Shown here: piece by piece, positions 43,836 through 50,533 of the stretch
Position numbering within the stretch: position 1 is the first letter of the stretch
How the letters are laid out: each line of letters begins with the position of its first letter
Assembly (NCBI GenBank): GCA_025061735.1
Contig: JANXAU010000040.1
Span: 1 to 64,000, forward strand
Origin: Candidatus Bipolaricaulota bacterium
GTDB lineage: Bacteria > Bipolaricaulota > Bipolaricaulia > RBG-16-55-9 > DRXL01
Length of the DNA stretch: 64,000 nucleotides
Direction of reading: 5' to 3'
Translations under genes and position numbers: made by a program
Notes under the pieces: model-generated
Database searches by the model: none
The model's input: the letters and a program-made list of their open reading frames with translations, nothing else
What the model was told of the DNA's origin: nothing

Positions 43836-45008
43836 ATGAAACTTGAAGCCATCGAGCTGCGGCATCTGGAGATGGAGCTGGTCGAGCCGTTTGAAACCAG
43901 CGGCTGGCGCGAGACGATCCGACCGTGCATCATTGTCACGATTCACAGCGACGGTCTGACCGGCTACGGCGAATGCGTCGCCGGCGCGGGACCGTGGTAC
44001 TCCGACGAGACGATCCAGACGGCGTGGCACGTCTTAGAAGACTTCTGCATCCCCGCGGTGCTTGGTCACGATCTCTCTTCTGCTGAAGAGCTGCAAGCGA
44101 GGCTCAAGCCCATCCGCGGACACCCGATGGCTAAAGCTGCTTTAGAAGCTGCGTTCTGGGACGTGCTCGCCCAAGCGAAGAACATCCCTCTAGCCACGCT
44201 GCTCGGCGGCACAAAAGACCGCATCGAAAGCGGCATCTCTATTGGCATTCAAAAAGACATCCCAACGCTGCTCGGCGTGATCGAGCAGCGCTGCGCTCAG
44301 GGCTACAAGCGCATCAAGCTCAAAGTGAAGCCCGGATGGGATATTACAGTTCTGCGCGCCGTGCGCCAGCGCTTTCCCACTCTAGACTTGATGGCCGACG
44401 CCAACGCCGCTTACACCATCGCTGATGTAGAGCATCTCAAACAGTTTGACGAGTTCGGTCTCATGATGTTAGAGCAACCCCTAGAGTACGACGATTTGAT
44501 AGACCACGCTCGCCTACAGCGGGAGCTGAAGACCCCCATCTGTCTGGACGAGAGCATCAAGACCCCCGACGATGCCAGAAAAGCGCTAGATCTGGGGGCG
44601 TGTAAGATGATTAATATCAAGCCGGGGCGAGTGGGCGGGCTGCTGAACGCCAAGAGAATTCACGATCTCTGTCTAAGTCGGGGCGTGCCCGTCTGGTGCG
44701 GTGGGATGCTGGAGACGGGGATCGGGCGCGCGGCGAATGTCGCGCTGGCGAGCCTGCCCAATTTCACGCTGCCCAACGACATATCGGCGAGCGCGCGCTA
44801 CTGGCGCGAAGATCTCATAGAGCCGCCGTTCGTGCTCGAACCCGATGGGACGATCAGAGTTCCGACGGGGTTGGGGCTGGGCGTGCGCGTCGTGCCAGAG
44901 CGCTTAGAGAGAGCGACACGACGACGAGCTGTCTTTCAGAGCAAGACCCTCACCCCGGCTACGTCTCCCCTCTCCCGTGAGTTATCGCAGAAGAGAGATC
45001 GGGGGTGA
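43836..45008 (+). CDS. N-succinylamino acid racemase / o-succinylbenzoate synthase-like enolase
   Basis: This 390-residue member of the enolase superfamily has catalytic Lys161/Lys163 in KLKVKPG, metal ligands Asp188 (MADANAAY), Glu213 (LEQPLEY) and Asp238 (CLDESIK), and Lys262 in INIKPGRVGG. That is the complete MenC/NSAR active site. No menaquinone gene is nearby, and the GNAT acyltransferase partner favours an N-acylamino acid racemase role. The last 20 or so residues are encoded by a degenerate palindromic repeat and look foreign to the fold. ATG at 43836 was preferred over 43812. Confidence 0.85.
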   Translation: MKLEAIELRHLEMELVEPFETSGWRETIRPCIIVTIHSDGLTGYGECVAGAGPWYSDETIQTAWHVLEDFCIPAVLGHDLSSAEELQARLKPIRGHPMAKAALEAAFWDVLAQAKNIPLATLLGGTKDRIESGISIGIQKDIPTLLGVIEQRCAQGYKRIKLKVKPGWDITVLRAVRQRFPTLDLMADANAAYTIADVEHLKQFDEFGLMMLEQPLEYDDLIDHARLQRELKTPICLDESIKTPDDARKALDLGACKMINIKPGRVGGLLNAKRIHDLCLSRGVPVWCGGMLETGIGRAANVALASLPNFTLPNDISASARYWREDLIEPPFVLEPDGTIRVPTGLGLGVRVVPERLERATRRRAVFQSKTLTPATSPLSRELSQKRDRG

Positions 45009-45009
45009 G
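44949..45009 (+). repeat. REP-like palindrome at the 3' end of the racemase gene
   Basis: CTCACCCC at 44949-44956 is mirrored by GGGGTGAG at 45002-45009, with a degenerate CTCTCCC-containing inner part. It resembles the palindrome at 9067-9132 in base pattern and also lies at the edge of a reading frame, supplying the C-terminal tail and stop of the racemase gene. Confidence 0.5.
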
Positions 45010-45022
45010 AGCCTTATCACCT

Positions 45023-45763
45023 ATGATCCTCAAAACCGTCGGCTTGATCCTCCGTGCGATCAAGTTTCGCGAGAGCGATCTGATTCTCACGGTGCTCTCA
45101 CGCGACTACGGCAAGATCGCGCTGATCGCCAAAGGAGCACGGCGCCCAGAGAGCAAGTTCGGCGCGGCCTTGGATCTGCTCACCCTGAGCGAATTGGTCT
45201 TCTACGAGGGCGAGAATCTTAAGCTGCTCAAAGAAGCGAGCATTCTCAATGACTTTCGCGATCTCAAACGCGAGTACGAGAGACTAGAGACAGCCCTGCA
45301 CGCCGCGTCGCTCTTGAATCATTTGATCGAAGACGAGCACCCTGACCGCGCTGTCTTCGATCTCTGTGAAGACTTTTTATCTCATTTGGGGCATTTAAAG
45401 AAACTGCGCCTGGGGGAGTTGGCTTTTAAGCTGAAATTATTGAGAGCAGCGGGTCTGGCACCGCGGCTCAATCGTTGCGCACGGAGGGGGCACCGCTTGA
45501 CCTCAGAGCTATGGTTCTCCACGCAGCACGGTGGCCTCGTCTGCGCCGAGTGCCATCAAGCCGGAGATGCCCGCATAGAGCCAGGAACAGCCCAGAGCTT
45601 AAAGATGCTCTTAGGCACTAGGTGGGAGCGGCTCGACCGGCTCGCGCTCTATGACGACAAGCTAGAGATAGCCCATCGGCTCGTGGACGAGTTCATCGGC
45701 TATCACTTACGAGACGTCCGCCGCTCGCTCACATGCTCTCGAAGTAGCCCCCAACGCGAATGA
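45023..45763 (+). CDS. recO: DNA repair protein RecO
   Basis: This 246-residue protein has the N-terminal OB-fold start KTVGLILRAIKFRESDLILTVLSRDYGKI, a helical middle and a zinc-finger-like stretch with CARRGH and CAEC around residues 150-180. RecO loads RecA with RecR and anneals single strands. The ATG at 45023 is preferred to a GTG at 45005 that lies in the repeat. Its end overlaps an antisense small gene by 35 bases. Confidence 0.92.
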   Translation: MILKTVGLILRAIKFRESDLILTVLSRDYGKIALIAKGARRPESKFGAALDLLTLSELVFYEGENLKLLKEASILNDFRDLKREYERLETALHAASLLNHLIEDEHPDRAVFDLCEDFLSHLGHLKKLRLGELAFKLKLLRAAGLAPRLNRCARRGHRLTSELWFSTQHGGLVCAECHQAGDARIEPGTAQSLKMLLGTRWERLDRLALYDDKLEIAHRLVDEFIGYHLRDVRRSLTCSRSSPQRE

Positions 45764-45824
45764 GCAAGATCGCGATCCCAATCGCGATCAGAAAGTTCCC
45801 TAGAGCCGTCAACAGCTCCGACAT
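45729..45824 (-). CDS. 31-residue single-span membrane peptide
   Basis: The frame reads MSELLTALGNFLIAIGIAIL and ends VGGYFESM. One membrane span (about residues 9-22) is flanked by an acidic N terminus and an Arg after the span. A strong AGGAGG lies 7 bases before the ATG, and a near-consensus promoter stands just upstream, so expression is likely. I do not recognise the family; small stress or regulator peptides of membrane complexes look like this. Its end is antisense to the recO 3' end. Confidence 0.65.
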   Translation of the reverse strand: MSELLTALGNFLIAIGIAILLIRVGGYFESM

Positions 45825-45851
45825 GGCCTCACCTCCTCTGCCTTGGGCCTA

Positions 45852-45881
45852 TCTATAGCACAAAGGGCAACGGGTTGTCAA
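45852..45881 (-). promoter_or_regulatory. Promoter of the 31-residue peptide gene
   Basis: On the minus strand a perfect TTGACA (45876-45881) and TATAGA (45852-45857) are 18 bases apart. The -35 overlaps the last codons of purD, so the peptide gene can be read separately from purD. Confidence 0.65.
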
Positions 45882-47155
45882 ATAGAACCTAAAGCAATAT
45901 CTGAACGATACTGCATCCCCTCAAATTGGATCTTCTCGATAGCGGCATAGGCGCGCACGCGGGCCTCGCGAAGGGAAGCTCCCAGCCCAACGACGTTGAG
46001 CACGCGCCCCCCCGCCGTGACGATCTTGCCCTCTTGGAGCGTCGTGCCCGCGTGAAAGACAAGCGTACCCACGCTTCTCTCTCTCTGAAGAGGGAAAGCC
46101 TCCAGCCCCTCAATCTCAAGGCCCTTTTCGTACCGTTCGGGATACCCTCCAGAGGCCAAGACGACACAGACGGCGCTCATGGGCTTCAGCTTCGTCTCAA
46201 ACCGCTCTAAGCGTCCCTCGGCGATCGCAAGATAGAGTTCAAGCAGATCGAAATCGAATCTTGGCACCAAGACTTGGGTTTCGGGGTCGCCCCAGCGCAC
46301 GTTGTACTCCAAGACGTAGGGGCCATCTTGCGTCCAGATCAGCCCAAAGTAGAGAATCCCTTCATAACTGATGTTCTCACGGCGCAGCGCGTCAAAGGTC
46401 GGCGCGACGATCTTTTGCACGGCCTCCTCGAGCATTCTTTGGGTCAGCCACGGTATCGGCGAGAGCGATCCCATCCCCCCGGTATTGGGACCCTGATCGC
46501 CATCGCGCAGCCTCTTATAGTCTTGAGCCGTGCCCAGCAACTTCCAACAATTTCCATCCGAAGCGACAAAGAGCGAGAACTCTCTCCCGACTAAAAACTC
46601 TTCGACGACGACGCGCTGCGACGCCGCGCCGAACTTTTTCGCGATCATGAAGTCTCTGAGTATCTGTTCTGCTTCGGAGTGCGTCTGAACGATAGCGACC
46701 CCCTTGCCGGCGGCTAGACCGTCGGCCTTGATGACCAGGGGAGTTGACAAGGTGCGGGCGAACGCGACGGCCGGCTCCCACTGGTCAAAGCTGCCGTGTC
46801 GCGCTGTGGGAATCCCGTGTTTGTGCATGAACGCTTTGGCTGCGACCTTGCTGCCCTCCAGAAACGACGCCTTCTGCGTAGGGGCAACAATTTTTAGATG
46901 CTCTCTCTCAAAGAGATCGCGAACCCCGGCGACGATGGGGGCTTCCGGGCCGACAACGGTCAAGTCGATCCGTTCTTTACGAGCAAACTCTACCAGAGCA
47001 GAGAGATCCTCGGCACCGATGGAGACGTTCTCGCCCAGCTGGGCCGTGCCGGCGTTGCCGGGAGCGATATACAAATTGGAGAGCTTGGGAGATTGGACCA
47101 GCCCCCATGCGAGGGCATGCTCCCGTCCCCCAGAGCCGATTAAGAGAACTCTCAT
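45878..47155 (-). CDS. purD: Phosphoribosylamine-glycine ligase
   Basis: This 425-residue ATP-grasp enzyme catalyses the second step of purine synthesis. Motifs are LLIGSGGREHALAW at the N terminus, PTARHGSF, VIKADGLAAGKGV (ATP loop), GGMGSLSPIPW, and LEYNVRWGDPETQ (metal ligands). Length is normal. It stands alone, without other pur genes nearby. Confidence 0.96.
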   Translation of the reverse strand: MRVLLIGSGGREHALAWGLVQSPKLSNLYIAPGNAGTAQLGENVSIGAEDLSALVEFARKERIDLTVVGPEAPIVAGVRDLFEREHLKIVAPTQKASFLEGSKVAAKAFMHKHGIPTARHGSFDQWEPAVAFARTLSTPLVIKADGLAAGKGVAIVQTHSEAEQILRDFMIAKKFGAASQRVVVEEFLVGREFSLFVASDGNCWKLLGTAQDYKRLRDGDQGPNTGGMGSLSPIPWLTQRMLEEAVQKIVAPTFDALRRENISYEGILYFGLIWTQDGPYVLEYNVRWGDPETQVLVPRFDFDLLELYLAIAEGRLERFETKLKPMSAVCVVLASGGYPERYEKGLEIEGLEAFPLQRERSVGTLVFHAGTTLQEGKIVTAGGRVLNVVGLGASLREARVRAYAAIEKIQFEGMQYRSDIALGSI

Positions 47156-47165
47156 ACTCGCTTGG

Positions 47166-47195
47166 AGTATAGCAGACGCTTCCCTGGAGAGCCAA
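47166..47195 (-). promoter_or_regulatory. Promoter of purD
   Basis: On the minus strand TTGGCT (47190-47195) and TATACT (47166-47171) are 18 bases apart. The -10 ends 10 bases before the ATG at 47155, with no ribosome site, so the mRNA is probably leaderless. Confidence 0.55.
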
Positions 47196-47246
47196 TGCTA
47201 GCGCTTGGCTTGCTTTCGCTGTATAGTAGAGCGACGGAGTTATACG

Positions 47247-47690
47247 ATGAAGACGCTTGTTCTTGGGTTGGGGAACGAATTGCTTGGCGATGATGCGGTG
47301 GGGATTCTGGCCGCGCGTATGCTCAGAGAGCGCCTGGGGAACAGAGCCGACGTCGTCGAGAGCGCGCTGTCGGGGATGGCCCTGCTCGATCTCTTGATGG
47401 GATACGAGCGAGCGATCATCATTGACGCGGTCAAAACGGGGCGAAGCGCTCCGGGGACGATCTATGAACTCACGCCCGAAGATCTGAGCGCTGGGCTCGC
47501 CCCCTCCCCCCATTACGCGGGCCTGCCGGAGCTGATCGCCACCGCCAAGGCGCTCGCCGTGGATTTTCCCAACGAGATCAAGATCTTTGCCCTAGAAGTT
47601 GAAGATCCATATACTATCGGTGGGAGGCTCAGCCCCGCGGTTGAACAAGCCCTAGAAGGGCTTGTCCGCCGCGTTGAGGAAGACTGCTAG
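47247..47690 (+). CDS. NiFe-hydrogenase maturation protease, HycI/HyaD family
   Basis: This 147-residue endopeptidase trims the C terminus of a hydrogenase large subunit after nickel insertion. The expected nickel ligands are Glu11 in GLGNELLGDD, Asp in IIIDAVKTG and His in SPHYAGLPEL. The ATG at 47247 begins MKTLVLGLGN, the normal N terminus. It is 2 bases before hypA, so they form a maturation operon. No hydrogenase structural gene is in the window. Confidence 0.9.
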   Translation: MKTLVLGLGNELLGDDAVGILAARMLRERLGNRADVVESALSGMALLDLLMGYERAIIIDAVKTGRSAPGTIYELTPEDLSAGLAPSPHYAGLPELIATAKALAVDFPNEIKIFALEVEDPYTIGGRLSPAVEQALEGLVRRVEEDC

Positions 47691-47692
47691 TT

Positions 47693-48100
47693 ATGCACGA
47701 GTGGGCGCTGGCCGAAGCCGTCGTAGCGACCGCCAAGAGAGCCGCGCGCGAGCAACAGTTGCGCCGCGTCACGGGGATCACCGTTCGGCTGGGCGAACTG
47801 CAACAGATCGAGAGGGAGATTTTTAAGTTCGCGCTGGAGCAGATGCTCGCCCACGAAGACGCTCTCGTGCGCGACGCGAAGGTCGTCTTGGAGAGAGAGC
47901 GCGCGCGCTTTCGCTGCCGTGTGTGTCACCGCGAATGGGACTTCCAAGCCGAGGAGCTAGGCTCAGAGATCGCTGAAGCGATCCACTTCATCCCGGAGGT
48001 CGCGCACGCGTATCTTCGTTGTCCGAGCTGTCGTAGCCCGGATTTTGACGTGATGGCTGGGCGCGGGGTTTGGCTGGCTTCTTTGGAGGGAGAGGAGTGA
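47693..48100 (+). CDS. hypA: Hydrogenase nickel-incorporation protein HypA
   Basis: This 135-residue protein has the nickel-binding N terminus MHEWALAEAV (His2, Glu3) and a zinc domain with FRCRVC and LRCPSC. Between the two CxxC pairs is an insertion of about 30 residues with EIAEAIHFIPEVAHAY, like the longer HypA of Thermococcus. It delivers nickel to hydrogenase. The next gene starts one base after its stop. Confidence 0.93.
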   Translation: MHEWALAEAVVATAKRAAREQQLRRVTGITVRLGELQQIEREIFKFALEQMLAHEDALVRDAKVVLERERARFRCRVCHREWDFQAEELGSEIAEAIHFIPEVAHAYLRCPSCRSPDFDVMAGRGVWLASLEGEE

Positions 48101-48101
48101 G

Positions 48102-48860
48102 ATGGACCCGCGCGTCGCGATCATCTCAGATCGACTGAAGAGCATCAAAAAAATTATTGCTATTGCAGCGGGCAAGGGCGGGGTGGGCAAGAGCACCATC
48201 GCGACGGGGCTGGCGCTCGTGCTCTCGCAGTTGGGCTACAAGATCGGGCTTTTAGATCTAGATTTCTACGGCCCCTCGTCGCACGTGATTTTGGGACTCT
48301 CCGAAGAGATTCAGCCGAGAGAAGAGCGCGGGATCGTTCCCCCCACGGTGCACGGGATTGAATTGATGTCGCTGGTGTTCTACACAGGGAAGAACCCGAC
48401 GCCGCTGCGCGGGCCGGATCTGACCAACGCTCTCATAGAGCTGCTGGCGATTACGCGCTGGGGGGATTTGGACTTTCTGATCGTGGACATGCCGCCGGGG
48501 ATGGGGGAGACGACGCTTGATGCAATTCGATTCTTAAAGAATCCGAGCTTTCTCATCGTAACGACGCCGTCGCGTGTTGCTCACGAGACGGTGGGCAAGC
48601 TCCTCGCGCTCTTGAGCGAGCTGAACATCGCGATACTTGGGGTCCTCGAGAATATGCGCAGATCGAGCGACAGAGCGCGCTCGTCTTTTGGGGTTCGTGT
48701 TGTGGGGGAGCTGCCCTTCGATGAGGGGCTGGAAGACGCCCTAGGCGATCCTGAGAGGTTCTTACAGACGGAGTTTGCGCAACGGCTGCGCGAGATTGCC
48801 TCGGCTATTTTTCCGCTGCCAGAGCCACGAGCATCTCCACCGCCTTCGTTGCGACTCTGA
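48102..48860 (+). CDS. Mrp/MinD-type ATPase, probable HypA partner (HypB-AT-like)
   Basis: This 252-residue P-loop ATPase has deviant Walker A AAGKGGVGKSTIA near residue 23, LLDLDFYGPSSHVILGL, and VDMPPGMGETTLDAI. It looks like Mrp/NBP35 but lacks the C-terminal CxxC that binds iron-sulfur clusters: the equivalent region reads ENMRRSSDRARSSFG. In Thermococcus an ATPase of this kind serves as HypB next to hypA. The one-base gap to hypA here supports that function over iron-sulfur carrier. Confidence 0.8.
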   Translation: MDPRVAIISDRLKSIKKIIAIAAGKGGVGKSTIATGLALVLSQLGYKIGLLDLDFYGPSSHVILGLSEEIQPREERGIVPPTVHGIELMSLVFYTGKNPTPLRGPDLTNALIELLAITRWGDLDFLIVDMPPGMGETTLDAIRFLKNPSFLIVTTPSRVAHETVGKLLALLSELNIAILGVLENMRRSSDRARSSFGVRVVGELPFDEGLEDALGDPERFLQTEFAQRLREIASAIFPLPEPRASPPPSLRL

Positions 48861-49584
48861 TCGCGTTCTCTTCGCTCATCTGAAGCTGATCGAGCGCGAC
48901 GGATTCGCTGCGTGTGCGCTGCGCCGCTACCCCGGCAACACAACCTGCTCGTAAACCTAACGCGCTGCAGATTACGAAGAGCGTCGCGGCTTCCATCTCG
49001 TAATTTAAGACGTTCAGTCGCCTCCATTCTTCAAGCGACCCGCGCAAGTGTCGAGGGACATGCCCACTAAAAGTATCGTATCGCTCTTGCCCGGGATAGA
49101 ACGTGTCCGATGAGCACGTGATCCCGACGTGATGGGGAATCCCAAGCATTTGCGCAGCGCGAAGAAGCGCACGCACGATCTCGTAGTCGGCCACAGCGGG
49201 GTACTCGAGGGGCGCATAGTGCGTCGAAGCGCCCTCGAGGCGTACAGCCCCCGTCGTGATAACAACGTCACCGATATTAATAGAGGGCTGAATCGCTCCT
49301 GTCGTTCCAACGCGAATGAAAAGTCTCACGCCAAGCTGGGCTAACTCTTCGACGGCAATCGCCGTCGAAGGCCCCCCAATCCCCGTGGACGTCGTGAGCA
49401 CCGGCGTCTGACCAATATAGCTGAGCCATGTGGTGAACTCGCGCTTCGACGCGAGAAAGCGCGCACGTTCTAGCGGCGCTGTCTTGGCGATCTTCTCGAC
49501 GCGGGCGGGATCGCCGGGCAGGAGCGCGATCTTCGCCCCTTCGATCTGATCGTCTGTCAGATGCAAGTGATAGACGCTCTTCAT
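48805..49584 (-). CDS. udp: Uridine phosphorylase-type nucleoside phosphorylase
   Basis: This 259-residue enzyme of the PNP/UDP family has LLPGDPARVEKI at the N terminus, STGIGGPSTAIAVEEL, RVGTTGAIQ (phosphate and ribose site) and NYEMEAATLF with the ribose-binding Glu. It cleaves a nucleoside with phosphate; uridine is the likely substrate but purine nucleosides are possible. Its 3' end overlaps the Mrp-type ATPase gene by 56 bases on the opposite strand. Confidence 0.88.
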   Translation of the reverse strand: MKSVYHLHLTDDQIEGAKIALLPGDPARVEKIAKTAPLERARFLASKREFTTWLSYIGQTPVLTTSTGIGGPSTAIAVEELAQLGVRLFIRVGTTGAIQPSINIGDVVITTGAVRLEGASTHYAPLEYPAVADYEIVRALLRAAQMLGIPHHVGITCSSDTFYPGQERYDTFSGHVPRHLRGSLEEWRRLNVLNYEMEAATLFVICSALGLRAGCVAGVAAQRTRSESVALDQLQMSEENAIRVATKAVEMLVALAAEK

Positions 49585-49603
49585 CTTCTACCCATTGCTG
49601 CTA

Positions 49604-50044
49604 TTAAATCTCGTGAATTATTCTATCTAAGACTTGGGAAACCGCGCAGGCAACCTCTGTAGACAGACCCTCGCCTGCCGCAAAGTTCTTCCCCTCGATG
49701 CCATAGACGATCAGGCTTTGGGGGAGTTTGCCCAACGTCCGCGCCAATTCTATCGCTTCCGCAAGTCCGAAATTGTGCGTCGAATAGCGAAAGAATCTCG
49801 TCGGGATCTCTTGACGGTGAGCCTCAAAGCGAAAGATCGTCCCCGGCGTCGCTCCCGACTGCACAGCGTCAATCACAATGACGTTCTCTGCATCCTGCCA
49901 AGCTTCTATCAGAGCAGTGCCTTCGCCGCTCAGCTCTAAAATCTCAACGTTCCTGAGATTCTTTTTGCGCAGCGCACGGGCGACGACCAGCCCTATGGCG
50001 TCGTCGCGACGATAGTCGTTCCCAACCCCGATGACCAGCGTCAT
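49604..50044 (-). CDS. Second hydrogenase maturation protease
   Basis: This 146-residue protease has GVGNDYRRDDAIG (Asp in place of the first Glu ligand), VIVIDAVQSGATPG and STHNFGLAEAIELA. The RxDD form is frequent in HoxW-type proteases for cytoplasmic, NAD(P)-linked hydrogenases. It overlaps the cyclic-nucleotide-domain gene by 4 bases (ATGA). A second protease implies a second hydrogenase in the genome. Confidence 0.88.
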   Translation of the reverse strand: MTLVIGVGNDYRRDDAIGLVVARALRKKNLRNVEILELSGEGTALIEAWQDAENVIVIDAVQSGATPGTIFRFEAHRQEIPTRFFRYSTHNFGLAEAIELARTLGKLPQSLIVYGIEGKNFAAGEGLSTEVACAVSQVLDRIIHEI

Positions 50045-50484
50045 GCATCAAAGAGAAAGACCAAGTCTTGCTTGAATCCCACCACACCGCGCAGCTTGGC
50101 TAAGACTTCGGGATCGTGACGCCATAGCCCGCGCACCCTATCTCGGTGCAAGACCCACACCACACTCTCTTCCAAAGCCCGCGCCCGATAGACCCGCCCC
50201 GGCGCTCCCGCCCCAAAGAGCAGCTCCCCGAAAAACTCCCCCGGCCCCAACTCTATAGTCCCTACTCCGTTCACAGCAATTTCGATGCGCCCCTGCTGCA
50301 CCCAATAGATCGCGCTGGGCGCGTCTTGCTCACCGTGAACGATCGCATCTGCTCTGTAGCGCACCAGCTCCGACAGCTCCTCGATCCAATCAAAGAAGCG
50401 ATCGCCGCGCGCAACCGCTTCTACGTCGGGTCGAAAGCTCGGTCCCGACTCTAAGACCGCTATGCTCTCGTTCGGATTGCCCAT
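50041..50484 (-). CDS. Cyclic-nucleotide-binding-domain protein
   Basis: This 147-residue protein is a lone cNMP-binding domain: VHGEQDAPSAIYWVQQGRIEIAV, ELGPGEFFGELLFGAGAPGRVYRARALEESVVWVL, with the FGE...R phosphate-cassette pattern. There is no helix-turn-helix domain. Such lone domains occur in operons of group 3b NiFe hydrogenases, which fits coupling to the protease gene. The ATG at 50484 was chosen over an upstream start at 50523. Confidence 0.82.
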   Translation of the reverse strand: MGNPNESIAVLESGPSFRPDVEAVARGDRFFDWIEELSELVRYRADAIVHGEQDAPSAIYWVQQGRIEIAVNGVGTIELGPGEFFGELLFGAGAPGRVYRARALEESVVWVLHRDRVRGLWRHDPEVLAKLRGVVGFKQDLVFLFDA

Positions 50485-50533
50485 AACAAGAGCAGTGTAA
50501 GCGCGATGCGCAGCCCTTCTCAAGGCTGGTCTT

